A stretch of 64,000 nucleotides of DNA from Glandiceps talaboti (GCF_964340395.1 NC_135555.1:17048746-17112745); one strand, 5' to 3'; numbered from the stretch's first letter, positions 46,814-59,439 are shown. The notes: a model not told the origin generated them from the letters alone. Numbers and translations are program-made.

Positions 46814-49329
46814 AATTACCCACAGCTGCTGTAAATCATGACAAAGGAAGGGCTATTCGGACTAATACACCATCAAGGATGTTATCACCGTTGATAACAA
46901 ACTGAAAGGAGGTGGAGCTAATGTCTGCCTTGTTCCCTTGGGACCTGACCCAAGTCACAACCCAGGGGGAGGGTATGCCAGGAAAGCTTGACCTCTTAGA
47001 ATCTCTTGAACATGTTTCCACCGCTGGGTAATTCAGACCACCTTTTATGAAAACTAAGGAATTACTTTTCTCTTTTCTCTGCCTTCAAATGGACACGCTA
47101 ATGGGTTTTGCAGCAGACAGTATTTCTTTAGGTAATTAAATCAGTAATTGATCTGCAGATATTTGCATCTGAATTGAGTACAATTAACTTGCCAACAAAA
47201 GCCCTGCAGAAGGTATGCCATCTGCATATGCAAATGTAATCTCACTATATCCTGTTTGGTTTAATGCCTAGCTACGCCCTAATTTACATGTTGGCAACAT
47301 GGAAAAATAAACTAATTAACTGCTGGGGTAGAGTGATGACTACTACTGAAAAACACTTCTCGCTGAGCTTTTCAAACTGGTTCAAGGATGTGATTTTCAC
47401 TTTTTTTTTCAATTGTGATGTAAAAATGGAGACAAGTTGCCGACACTACCACAGTCTTCATCTTCTTGCCAGACTAATCAAAAATGCCACAAAGGCATCA
47501 TTAAGAGCCTTCTATTTAGACATCTTAAAACCACATAGTTCCCATTAGCCTGTTAATGTATGTAAAAAACACAATTGGTTGTACAAACAGAGTCTGATGT
47601 AACAGACTAGGGATTGCATCAACACAAAACACTTCCAAAACCACAGCTAACCCCCGGAATAGATGATGAATTTGATTCCTAACATATTTCCTGTCCGAAG
47701 AAAATTAACCACTTGAGCCAGAGGTGATTTGAGGACATGGACTGAGAAGGACAGTCAGCAAGTGTATGGTCGCCAGACCAGTGGCTGGAGTGAAACTGTA
47801 GGAGATCTGTCTTGTCAGGGGCACTGAGCACAAACAAACATAACTGCTCAGCAAAATAATATCTTGATTGAATGGAGGCCAAACAGAAAGGGATTAGAAA
47901 AACAAAAGAGGGTGTGAGAACAAACAGTAGTTTGCACTGAGAAAGAATGGCGGGAATGTATAGACAGTGTATTCACTACATTGGAGACGAATGAAAAGAA
48001 AAGGGTGGTGTTGAAACTTGCACTCACGACTGTAATGGCCCTGTATCAGTATGCCCAAACAGAAATGAAACTACATTTGCTGATAGTTCAATTTTTTTTT
48101 TCAAGCGATGAATGCAAGAAGATGCCAACAAGGGAGTGTGGACACTTTCAAAAGGTGTCATTTCAATCCCAGACAAAAACTACATTTTGCCTCAGTGGAC
48201 TCTTGAATATTTCATGCGATTCACTGTCAGAGAAATCACTTTACAAATTTGGTCTAATGAAAGGAGGAAAAGCTTATGCTTAACTTATGCATTTATATAA
48301 CTGTAGATGATACAGTGTGTAATTTAAGTGATTCCCGATGGAGTTTGCCTTTCAGAATTGGCGTATGGTTATATTTTAACTCGCCAAAGTATTTGGCCAA
48401 GATTACCATCAGACCAGCGTAGATTGACACTGCCAGTTCTACTCCAAGGTGATTCTTGCATGATTTATGTTTTTTTTAAGAAATGAATCGTCATCAGATT
48501 TTTAACCTACACACCTTCACTGTCAGTTTCCTTTTAACAAATTACTCGTCATGTAAAAATAAGACATATGTTCCCAAGGATTACAATACGCCGCAGCTTC
48601 ACTCTGTTCATGATATGGAAAGTACTCTTTTCTCTCGTTTCTCGCAAAAATTTGGACATGTCACCCAAACCTGCGAGATCAAGTGTCAATCGATGCCAAA
48701 AAATTGACGAAATGAAACTGAACTGTGTTAAAACACTGACATAAATTGTCGCCTGGCATTCTAGCAGTGCAATCAGGATGATACATATTTTTGCATGATT
48801 TATGGGGCATGCTTGTACCAATATTAACTAAACTGTGTAGAGTAAAAGAGGGCCAAGGTCAGGATTGGATGTCAACCTTTTTAAGATCCATCTTTCCCTG
48901 GTGAGCTAAAGGTTTCCCTTATTTAAACATGCCGTGTGATTGGTAAAAGTTGCACAATTTGCGGCTTACAATCGTTGCTGTTTACACATTCGCCGACACA
49001 ATCTGTTGCCCTGGGTAGCAGCTATAAAGACTGGGGGCAGCACTAATTCTTTTCATAAAACAAAGACTATGACCATGGGATTTGGTGGCAATTGTTGACT
49101 GGTTCAAGGATCAGCCCTACCTCTCTTTGTTTCTTTTTTAGTGAAGCGAATATTTTACGCCATTTGCTATTGATTAAACAAGCACTTTGTGTATACTTTG
49201 TACAAAGGAACTAGAGATAGGCGCGTTTACAACCAAGTGATAAGGTTTTTACCTCATCCATTCCATGTGACCTTGTATTTAATTGCAAACCTACTGGTAA
49301 ATAAATTAACCAGTCTATCTTAGTCTTTT

Positions 49330-49480
49330 CTCTTCTTTTCAAAGGTTTCAACCTGTCTGATTAGTATGCTAATGTGTCTGATAGACTTTTGACAGACAAT
49401 AGGTTTTAATTCTGCTAATTAGAACTGGTAATTACTGGATCTAATCAAGCATACAGTACATAATCAGCTGGGTCAGTTTT
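49330..49480. promoter_or_regulatory. Homeodomain-site-rich segment
   Basis: Within about 150 bp there are GATTAGTATGCTAATG, TTTTAATTC, TGCTAATTAG, GGTAATTAC and ATCTAATCAAG. The dense ATTA/TAAT core sites suggest an enhancer-type element in the inferred intron. Not otherwise supported. Confidence 0.35.
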
Positions 49481-52400
49481 CCAGACTAAACATGGTTGTC
49501 CTTTCAATAGAGCTCAATGTCTGTTCTATTGTTGTTTTAAGAAGATGCAAAACAGGGTAAGAAAGTGTGAGAGTTTGTACCCACACCAGTCCAGGGTCTT
49601 CTTCATACATTCTTGTGGTCAAAACCGTTTTCAACCTCGCCTCACAAAAAAACACATACTGGTGCAGTACCCCCATCTAAGTATCACTTTAGTATGAATC
49701 AGTTGATCTAAATCCTCAAATCTTTAAATCCTTGTCTGGGTAGTTCAGAAAAACATACAACTTGACATACTTGTGCATTTATTGATCTGCTTCTCAGTCT
49801 TAGCAGTAAGAACAATACAGTTATATTCCCCTTTTCATTTCGCTCTTGTCTTTTCTACTCTGGCCAATTGTTCTAGCCAGCTAACTGTCTACCCTTGCCT
49901 GTCTGGTCATTAATTTTGCAAACTTCAGACGACCAAGCAGCTTTTCAATGGAATTAATCTGTTTTAAAAAACCTTGGTGGGCATGCATAGCCATGTTGAC
50001 GATGTACCCGAACTTTGGTCACTGATTAATCATTAGTTGTCATCAAATTATGAATATGACAAACAGAGACAAACAAACAAAACATCCACACCTGTGCACG
50101 GCATCAGGTGATCTTTGCTCTCATACAGCATATTTGGTCATTAGCAAAGTCAAATTAAAAAAGTCTGTTGGTAGGAATTTAGTCAAACATTGAAAATCAA
50201 ATAGCATAAAAAACTCTATGACTTTATATCTATTTGCTTTACTGCAAGTAAAACACCATCGTTTGCTTGCTCTACATTCTATACTTGTTTTTATTTTATT
50301 GATTTACAGTGTGTCTCTCCAGCCCTCTCTTACCCATGTTAAGTAGCTTTCAGATTTGTAGGGGTAAAATGAATACCTGGGAGGAATTACTTTTAGGAGC
50401 CTTCAACTGCCTACAGCCAGGTATACCTGTTTGAATGGAATGGAATTCAGTTCACAAAAATCCTTTTAGAGTTGTACTATTGTTTAATATCTTAAAAAGA
50501 TTTGTATACATATTCTTTCTGACACTGACCAGCAGACCACGCACATATGGTTCTTCGATTACAAGCTCTGGCTTGCAAGTGACCTTAAGTATTCTTTCGT
50601 TAATTAACTGCTGTGCATGAGACATAATCATAATAAAAATCACACCACTGTCTCCAGTAGAAATGGCAGAGTCCACAACGTCTCAAATTTCCTCCATCAA
50701 CTTTCCTTGTTTTTGCTTTTAAGACTTTTACATCCGTGCAGGGATACTGCGATTTACAATTTTTTTTATCTATGACTCCAAATCGGTGTAACCTCACGGC
50801 CTCAACATTGAAACCTTCTAGTTTTTTTTATGTATCTTGCATTATTCTGTATTTCCTCTCTTTTCAATTACAAAATAATATAAATATTCTTTAAGAATAT
50901 TCTTTTGATTGCACATGCAGCTGTTGAACAAACAATTTACAAGCACCTACAAGATTATACTATGAAAACATGTTGTCCTCTTAAAAAAAAAAAAAAATGA
51001 AAAAAAAACCACCAAAAAACATATATTGGGAACAGAATTGCAGAGCGAAAAACTTGTCCATTACATAAGAGCCAAGCCGGAAATCAATGCACTTATGTGT
51101 GCCTGGCAAATAGACGTTGGACTCAGCCATGCATGAGAACAGATCAGAGTATACACAAGAGTGCAGCCTTCATACAGCACTGCTGGTAGCTTTAGTGGGA
51201 TATCATATGATAAGGTCACCCTGGCTCATGGTTCATCAAACAAGTCAGTCAAGTATAAATGACAGCTTCTCTTGAAAAAATGTCCATCAGTATTACCCTG
51301 ACGTAACAAAGCAATCAGCAAATATTGCACTCCTAGCAATAAAAAATGATATATTGTCCAGGGTCAAAAATGGAGACGAAACTTGTCTGTGATTGAGTTC
51401 AAATGAAGAATTGTCGGAATGACACAGCAATGAATAATGTTCACTTTAAAATCAGTGATGACATTTAAGATCAGAAAAATGAAGAGAATTTAGACACGAT
51501 TTTTTTTTTTGGTAGGTTCAGAAAAATTACTAAACTGCTGTCTTGATACTTCAGGTATCCATTAGTGAAATATGTAACACATGTTTAACTTACAAATGAT
51601 AGGCTAATTGATGACAATGTTCGATCAAGTTTTTCTGACACTTTTCAATATTTGTCCAATTCCTGTGTTTTATCCCACTCTTAACACCTAATGGCCAAAG
51701 TTCTAATTTGCACAGCTAAAATGTCATAAATTATGTACACCGAATTTGCATTCTATAGACATGGCAATAAAAGTCACACACAAGTGCCACACCACATATT
51801 TTTGAAGTGTGCCTCTCTCATAGAAACGCATTATTGTCAGTGGTGTAATTTGCTGATGTAAAAAAAACAGTCGGAGGAAGCAAACACATGTTCCCTTGGC
51901 GTGGGCAACACTTTTCCTATGTCTCAGTCATCGGTAGCTAAATCAAACAGGGGTAACTATTATCAGTGAGTGACGAGGTGATGCGTATTGCTGTCTTGTC
52001 TCTGCCTTCATCAATGAAAGCCCGACATTGATTCAAGTACCTTTGTACACTACACCATCATCAATGCAGCGCAGCTCAATGATTTTGTCTGCATGTCCTG
52101 CCGCAATGTCTGATGCAATGATAATGCCTACTATATGGCCAATACAAACCTATCAGAAGCCACTCACATTTTATGATGCACAATCACTACAAGTCACTAG
52201 TGAGCTACAAGTTACTCTGATCAACTCGAACCACTCATGTGTTACATTGATTTTACTACATACAGAAACAGGGACACTGTACACTTTCCACACACACACA
52301 CAAAAAACATTACACCTAGGCATAACTTGTGTACATCTACCTAGCTAACAGTTGGTCTTGGCGTTACTTCAAGCATGTCTTGTCTCAGATGCCTGTGGTA

Positions 52401-53900
52401 GGGTTGGCAGGGCACGCATGTTCATGGAAATAATATGCCCATCAATATTTCAGTGTCGTCACTCCCCGAGGTATTATGTAAAAACTGAGGCATAAAGGTG
52501 CAAGCCAGCGAGCGTAATGAAACAGATATAAAATGCAACTGAATATAATGAGGCAGGTCAATCAAAATGGAGAGACCAGAAATTAATTATTGAGTAGTGT
52601 ATCCAAGATGTCTTCTCGTGACTACCTCAGAGTAATATCATTTCACAAAAACACAAGGTCGTTCCCCACGCTGTGATTTATAGCATTCCCAAGGTAGCGA
52701 GTTTTATATAGTATGAGTAAACGGTGCAATGTAAAATCTCAAATCTGGCTTTGTAATTCCGATTGAAAAAAAAAATGTGGACATTTTTTACTTATTTGAC
52801 TTAGACAATATATGCAAAGAGAATGAATCAAACTGATTAAAAATTTAAGGCGTAAAAAATTTCCACGATGATTGATGCCCCCATGTTGAATTCACTTGTC
52901 CTCGAAAACATACAAAACGTGTCCGCGACAGAAAAAAAGAAAAAGGAAAGAAAGAGGAGCCGGATAATTGAATGGGGAATCTTTTCAGAACGGTATACGG
53001 AAGTAACGGGTGTCAAGACACCAAGTCGATTCCTTCAAGAAATCTTCGTAACACCGCGACAATCTCGAAACAAAAAAGGCCGATGCAAATTTGCCGATTA
53101 ACGGGAGTCGAGACATTCTTGCGGTTGAATAGGGCGCTAACATCCCGTCTGCACGGTACCAAAAGCGTATCAAAAGCCCCCTTTACACTTCACAAAAAGC
53201 GACTCAATCAAAGCCTTGACAAATATCCCTGAACTGAAATTCGAGATAGAAAAATAGTCTTGAATATAAGGGAAGTACGAGACGTCTAGTTATGAAATTT
53301 CAAAACGCACGCTGACATTAAAATTTCACGAACACAAAAGCAGCAGGAACAGCAGGCCAGACTGGCAGCGGCGGTTCGGAAACGCCACTGACACGAGTTT
53401 CAGGTGAAACATTTATGTCAAGAGGACAGCCACTTCGGGTCACATTTTACACATGTTACTTTCAGAAATACAATCAAAGAAAAACACAGAAACTAAGTCC
53501 AATGACCAAGTCGTCGAATTTCGACGTCTGCTACGCCGAAAACGGCGCGGAGACAATGAAAACTCCACGACTAATTATCATTATAGAGACGCTCATAATT
53601 AACGGCGGGCCACAACACGTCGCAATTAAAAAATACCCATCAAGCTACAACACGAACTACACTAAGAAAACTCACTGTTTAGAAGCTCCGTTCTCCGTGA
53701 TTCGGGGAACTTTCCGCCGCTTGACGAACCGGAGGTCACATGGAATATAAGAACTGGGAAATCGCCGACTCCAACAACAAATGCTAGGTGAAAAATAAAG
53801 AGCTAAAAATAACCAAATGAAAATTCGATATTATTATTTTGCTAATTATTCCAAAATGGCTGGAAGGCATCAATGGGCATGCGTAATAAGCGAAAGACAA
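49481..53900. other. Intronic unique sequence, no gene recognised
   Basis: AT-rich to about 52.8 kb. From about 52.9 kb rightward CpG content rises, as near a promoter. Open frames at 52028-52348, 52868-53232 and 53415-53750 have no recognisable domain. They could include untranslated leader sequence of ZFHX but do not look coding. Confidence 0.4.
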
Positions 53901-53999
53901 TTTACATCTCATTAACATAAATTCCCACCCTCAGATAAGTCGTGCGCGCTACGAAATTGTACTATAGGTCAGTAAAAAACTCACTTAAAATACTTTCTT

Positions 54000-54691
54000 A
54001 AACACTCTTTTTCGGCACACACAACTTTTTATGGAAGATTCGCTAACTTTACGCCGGGAAAACCGCGTCAAATCAAATTGCCCACGTGATCGCTTTTCGA
54101 CCCTATTTGCATAGAGCCTGTCTCGCGCCTGATTTTCCCACCCATTTCCGCCTTATTGAAGTATAGTATAACTAATTCAAGTCCCTTCAAACACTCATAA
54201 ATACTTGTTTTCTATTGGCCTGCTATCGCTATTTCGATAGTCGACGTGATTTGTACCTATGATTTCGTAAAATCCGCGGGAATCTGTCGCTCAGACGATT
54301 TACAAGTCACGTGATTTATTTGACCTGAAAAGTCGCATACCAGTATAGTACGTGAGGAAACCACGCTTACCTATCACTAACCACTGCCTGACTGCGTCGG
54401 TATGAACTTGTCGGTATCGCACCCGTCGAGTCAAATCAAACGTTGGCAGCCGAGTAACGTAAAGTTGGAAAAATTTTCTCAGTCGCGCTAATTAGCGAAA
54501 TGCAAATCACCGCATGTGACAGGTCAAGGGCAGAGGAAGTGACGTAATTATGGCGGGTTGCATGGAATCGCTTGTCTATGTCTGGGCCTCAATTAGCAGA
54601 TGTAAATGTGATGGTATCACTTGATTAATGTTAAAAATTTACACGTTTGTGTGCTTAAAATTACAAACAATCAAAATTTCGTGTAACGAGA
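54000..54691. promoter_or_regulatory. Probable bidirectional promoter of ZFHX (left) and THTPA-like gene (right)
   Basis: CpG-richer than the surroundings, between two divergent genes. It contains E-boxes CACGTG at 54083-54088 and 54308-54313 (the latter as GTCACGTGAT), TCTCGCGC at about 54120, a CRE-like TGACGTAA at 54540-54547, an ATGGCGG YY1-like motif at 54550-54556, and AGGTCAAGGGCAG near 54521. No TATA box is obvious at a fixed distance. Start sites are not visible from the sequence. Confidence 0.5.
54369..54371 (-). other. Candidate splice donor of the ZFHX leader exon
   Basis: On the minus strand the sequence is GTGATAG|GTAAGCG, a near-consensus donor with the exon ending at 54371. 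It would splice to the acceptor at 30229-30230. Weaker alternatives lie at about 53985 and 53674. Confidence 0.4.
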
Positions 54692-55262
54692 ATGTCTGAA
54701 GCCACCAAAAATGAAGTCAGATCGCCAACAATGATCGAAGTGGAGAGAAAATTCAGCCTGAAAGGCGACTGTGAGCGGAAACTCCTAGAGGTGGGCGCTG
54801 CTTGTTTGCAGCAGAAGTCATTTGAGGACTCGTACTACGATACGGACAGCTATGACTTGACGCTTGCAGATTTCTGGTTACGACAAAGAGAAGGTCAGTG
54901 GGAGTTAAAATCACCTCCTGAACACCGTGATGTCGAAAGCAAGTCCGCGCAATACGCCGAAACAAGCGCGGCGGACGAGATCTTGCAGAAGATATCTGCC
55001 ATTTTGAAAACACGTTCACTCGTTTCTGAATGTGATAGCGAGACGGCAGATCAGATTGCAGTTTTTGTAAAGCAGTGTGGACTGAAACCATTTGCTGTCT
55101 TCAGAACAGATCGGAAGACGTATACTTTGGACGGGGGCTTCCACATTGATCTGGACGAAACGGACTTCGGATATCGAGTTGGGGAAATCGAGTTGACCGT
55201 GGAACAGGACGGGGATGTTGCTGCGGCTCTTCAAAAAATCGACGCTGTCGCAGAGAAACTAG
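54692..55262 (+). CDS. THTPA: Thiamine-triphosphatase (CYTH domain), exon 1
   Basis: Cytosolic enzyme that hydrolyses thiamine triphosphate to thiamine diphosphate and phosphate. The exon gives 190 codons plus one base. CYTH tunnel-fold motifs are in order: ExExK as IEVERKF (E16, E18, K20), SYYDT (47-51), FWLRQR (61-66), WELK (70-73), FRTDRK (137-142), HIDLDETDFG (151-160), GEIELTV (164-170). Trp62 aligns with human Trp53, the residue known to stack on the thiamine and mark true ThTPases, so this assignment is favoured over another triphosphate tunnel enzyme. The exon ends at a consensus donor AG|GTAAGT (GT at 55263-55264); reading on would hit TAG two codons later. Translation could start at the first ATG (54692) or at Met14 (54731), which would give an N-terminus closer to the human length. 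It faces away from ZFHX across a shared upstream region. Confidence 0.9.
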
Positions 55263-58200
55263 GTAAGTAGGTAAAAGTCTGAGTATAGAAGCAAACACAA
55301 CGATACACAGAACGAAACTGTGTTCGAAAAGTCTCCCGAACAGTATGTGTGCTAACTAAAAGGGGGACAAATGCAACAACTGTAATCACCAATGGCGGTT
55401 AAACATGGAAGCGCTTACCATCCAATTAAAAACAATCTCTGGAAAGTCATTTCTAAAGAAGTAGGGTCTCCCCAAATAGAGATAGAACCCAACACTATAT
55501 CAGGATTTGATGAATAACAAACTGATGTCATTTAAATGGTTGTTGGGAACTTCAAGTTCTAATTGCTGCGCTGAGCCCCCCACGATCGCTACCGTATTAA
55601 CATTTAACAAGTGTTGTTATGTAACACGTTGATTTGTTTACATAGTGCGGTTGTCTGTATGGTCTGGTCATTGACATGTTACCGCTATCGATTGCATTAA
55701 TATGCAGCGTGCATTGTTTTCGGCTATCAACTTGAGACAATAACGGCGTTAAAAGGATTAGGAAAGTAGATTAAAATATACATATAGCGGAACCCAGTTA
55801 TAGCGTTGTTTTTCATGTAGATTTCAGCTGTAGCCGGATATGAGGCATGCTGTTTTTGGTCAGCCGACCTGCGATGATCTGTTGACCCGCACTGTCCGAG
55901 CAGACTTGGATACGATCCAAACCGCAGCTTAGTTGGCAGTATAAAGATGACTCACTCCATCTGATGTTGGCAGAAGGGCTTATATAACAGAACTATAGCA
56001 ACGGAGTAATGTTAATTGTTATAGACTGTCCTCGTGTGACATCGTGTTATTCTGATGGCATAGGCTTTAGTGATGTATGGCCCAATAAAGTGAATTGCAG
56101 AGATTCACAGGGAAAAAGGATATTGTAGATGAAGCAAAGCTAATCACTTTAATATCTAATTTTGTCTCCATTGGGGTTTCTTGTACTTAGGAGTTATGTG
56201 TTTGGAAGATGTGTAATACATATGTGGTATGCAGTATGCAAATAGATGGAATGGATGACCTCACTGCTGGGGTCAACATGCTACTTTTAATACATTCCAG
56301 CAATTGTATGTTGTAGCAACTACCCATACTTAGTATCAATTTCAGTGGTTTTCAAGCTTAACCCAAACAAGGTTTTGAGACTGGATATTTAGATTAAAAA
56401 GATGGCTTCTGATTCTCTGGGTAAAAAAAAAAAAAAAGGTATGTTTTTTCAGTGAATGGAGAATACGGACTAATGAAAGTGAAAATTGTAGTCGTATGGT
56501 TGGACCCATATGCTGTGTAACAACACACATGACACAAAATCACTATAAGCTTGTTAACAATGAGATGCATCTTTTTAATACCATCAAGAGATGCTGTTCT
56601 CTGCTTGTGTATTTTATGTGTGTGGTAACAAGCAAAGGAATTATGCAAATGTATGAAATGAATTGAACTGTTGATTGCATCAGCAGAGAGTGTTTATTCA
56701 GAAAATCAACTAAAAGGGATTATGTTTCTGACTCTGCATATATGCTGTGTGTCAAGAATAAATTCACCGATTTGGAATAAAATTGTTCATTTCAATTTCT
56801 CGGTGATCATGTTGAAAATTCGTTATTTCAATAAAAGAAACTTTTCAAAACAATGAATGAAATGAACATGACAAGAAGACAGGGACAGTGAGTTTACAAC
56901 TCGTTTTTTATTCTATTTTTTTATTTTAAGAGAAGAAGTAGAATGAAATGTATATTTTAGGGGGCACCCAGCATATTCTGTTTGTTTCACAGTATTTGCT
57001 TTTTTAAAAAACAAAAACAAGAACAAAAAAAAAAGAATGGTACAATGGAACTGAATCGTGAATGTGAATGATTTTGTATTAAGGACAATATGATATCTAC
57101 ATTTTGGACATGAACAAAATTTTACATCAGGACAAAATGAAATCCACACTTGGACTAAATGAAATGTACATTTTGAACATAATGAAATGCACACTTTTGG
57201 ACCACACACATAATTTACAATTTTGGACAAAATAAAATCTGCATTTTGAACAGAATGAAATGTATACTTTTGGACGAAATGAAATCTATATTTTAGACCA
57301 AATGAAATGGACATTTATGTCAAAACTAACCCTACAGTTTGCATATATGTTTGTATTTTTATTAGTATTTTGAATCAGGAAATAATTTCTCAGACGTAAA
57401 ACAAAGACATTTGAAGTGGAACTAAACTATACATAATCACATACAAAGTATCGTAGTTCTGAGCAGATCAAATTAGTATATTTTGCCACAAACAGCCTCA
57501 TACTCTTGATCAGTCTGTACATTTTGTTGATGACATTTCACAGGACAAAATGAAATAACAGAATTAGTTGCATGGGACGGAAATAGACATGGTTTTTACA
57601 CTTGTAAGGAGGACCAAGATGAAATCTACATTTCCAAGATACCATAATGTGTGTCCGTTAATTCATTTTTTTTTGTTTATCCTTCAATACATGCCACGTT
57701 GTCTAGTACAGATTTGTCTTATCAGAACAACTATTTATCTCCTTGTCTGAGATCTACCCAAGCATTATCTCTCAAACTCTAGTATTGATTACATGTCAAA
57801 CTTCAGATTTGAAGCCCAGGCACCCCAAGGAGTCTTGCTGTAAATCCCCCTTTCCTGGGTCTCGGAACAGATTCTTATATTTGTGTGTATGACTACTTAA
57901 CTGACAAAATACTTTCCTAGCATTCCCTCAAGTAGTGTGGTACAATCTCAATGTTTAGTGCCTATTATGAGTCTCTCTATACAAACTCATATCTTTTTAC
58001 CTATCACTGTCTCTTGACTATTCTGGCTTATTTTGTTGTTGTCTAGCCTCCTGTGTCAAGCTGTCAATATAACGGTCCTCCCTGTGCGTCCCCGTATTTC
58101 TCATCGATAAGTTGGGTTTTAGTTTCATTAATGATATATGTTCAAGGGAGAAAATAATATTTTCGACCATTCCTGGCATTGTAACGATTTTGCATTTTTT

Positions 58201-58528
58201 TTCACTCCTTCTAATTCCTAGCACGTGAATAATTGCCAATTGCTATCAATACAATATTATTTTGATCTTGTCTTTCTGTATTTTCGTTTTTTCTGACTTT
58301 ACTCTTGTAAGGAATGCATGATTAAACCTACACACACCCTTAGCTTAAAATCTGTATGTGAAATATACATATCACCCTTACATCTGGCACTCAAAATTTT
58401 TAATTTAAATTTTCACAAGTTCGACTCCATTATCTTGGCAGTGAAGTGAACTAATTAAATTCCTGTATTGTTATAAGGGCATTGATTTTTTTTTCTTTTC
58501 ATAATGACATTTTGTTGTTGTATTGTAG
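55263..58528 (+). other. Probable intron 1 of the THTPA-like gene
   Basis: Bounded by GTAAGT at 55263 and TTGTTGTTGTATTGTAG ending at 58528. It is AT-rich with no recognisable coding segment. A degenerate repeat lies at 57070-57320. Confidence 0.55.
57070..57320 (+). repeat. Degenerate short tandem repeat, about 24-30-bp period
   Basis: About nine units with GGACAAAATGAAATCTACAT and TTTTGGAC, strongly diverged, with two isolated further units near 57541 and 57615. Lies in the inferred THTPA intron. Confidence 0.75.
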
Positions 58529-58616
58529 ACTTTGGCAACATTGAGGCAGCTGTGCCAGTGGGTATTTTGCCTGAAAGTATGCTGATAGTAGGCCAAGAAG
58601 AATCAGTTGATTCTTA
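58529..58616 (+). CDS. THTPA: Probable exon 2 of the THTPA-like gene (C-terminus)
   Basis: A pyrimidine-rich acceptor (TTGTTGTTGTATTGTAG) precedes 58529. Joining the single base of exon 1 gives codon GAC and 29 more residues starting DFGNIEAAVPVGILPES and ending before TAA at 58614-58616, so a total of about 219 aa versus 230 in human THTPA. A donor-like GTAAGT follows at 58624, so a further untranslated exon is possible. The segment lacks a recognisable match to the C-terminal helix of human THTPA (the YLQRFRPQDY region), so it may be an alternative or wrong exon, the true last exon lying elsewhere. Confidence 0.45.
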
Positions 58617-59439
58617 AAAAAATGTAAGTAAAAAAAAGAATGGTTTCATATCTTTACAGGAGCTCAACACCTTTTTAACAGTCTGGATAAAGGATGCAAA
58701 TTTGTAAAAAAATGTAAGTTGAAAAAAAGGATAGGCTAACATGAAGTTCAAGTTAAAATTTGTTAGTAGGGGTACAGTAAGCAGAGGTCAATGTTTGAAC
58801 CTCATGTCTGCATTATTTTCCATGATGTGACAGCTCAAATTTATAAAGGGGGGGGGGGGGTGTCACACATAATTGCATATGGCAAAAGCAATATCACTTG
58901 TATACAAGGCATGTTACTTCAGTACTGTTGTAGTACACCCCCTCAGTCACCCTGATTATGCAAATTAGGGATCACTGAAAATCATACCTTCATATTCCAA
59001 AAAAAGTTGACTCTATGAATAGAAATTTCGTTCATGACAAAATTTGTATGGTAGATTTTGAGACGTGTGAGAAAAACAAATAAGTTTTCAAATTTTGTTA
59101 TCGGCCCATCCATTCAAACAATATGACCTTTTGACCCTTTCTTGTACTGTAGTAGTGTAGGAATACTTTTGAGTACATTTTTACATGTACGATTTTTCCA
59201 TGTTTCGTAGAGGTAAGGAGTTGTAAACTTCAAGAACTGTATGTTCAAGCTCATGTCTAGTCTAAAATTGGTGGAAGGTGCATGGCCAGTGTCTGATTAC
59301 TGAGTGGTTTGGTGAGTGAAATGCAATAAAAAGTGGTCTAGGAATAGTTGTACTCAAGTCAATCTGTAAATCCATGCTGTCCTTCAGGCTATTGGTAATT
59401 TCTACCACCCATCTTATTCTTTAGGCAGGGCTGCAATCT
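58617..59439. other. Non-coding DNA downstream of THTPA exon 2, with a G13 tract
   Basis: A short internal duplication (AAAAAATGTAAGT... at 58617 and about 58708) and a run of 13 G at 58848-58860. An AATAAA at 59327-59332 is one of several possible poly(A) signals. No coding segment recognised. Confidence 0.4.

Larger units (their letters stand above)
46240..47560. promoter_or_regulatory. Candidate enhancer region with octamer and TAAT motifs
   Basis: Contains three palindromic octamer-like sites plus GGTAATTAAATCAGTAATTG (47131-47150), ATTTGCATCTGAATT (47161) and TAATTAC, ATTAATTAC motifs. No repeat array or recognisable coding frame. Inferred regulatory role for ZFHX. Confidence 0.4.
30229..54370 (-). 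other. Inferred first intron of the ZFHX gene (about 24 kb)
   Basis: Bounded by the acceptor at 30229-30230 and, as the best candidate, a donor TAG|GTAAGC with exon end at 54371 on the minus strand. Other possible donors are GTGAGT at 53984-53979 and at about 53673. No coding frame with recognisable similarity lies in between. The right half (44-50 kb) is enriched in homeodomain-type TAAT/ATTA and octamer-like ATTTGCAT motifs. A transcript is needed to confirm the intron. Confidence 0.5.

Noticed and set aside
53415-53750. 111-codon plus-strand open frame near the promoter
   Set aside because: Basic, low-information sequence with no domain, in a CpG-richer region where open frames are longer by chance.
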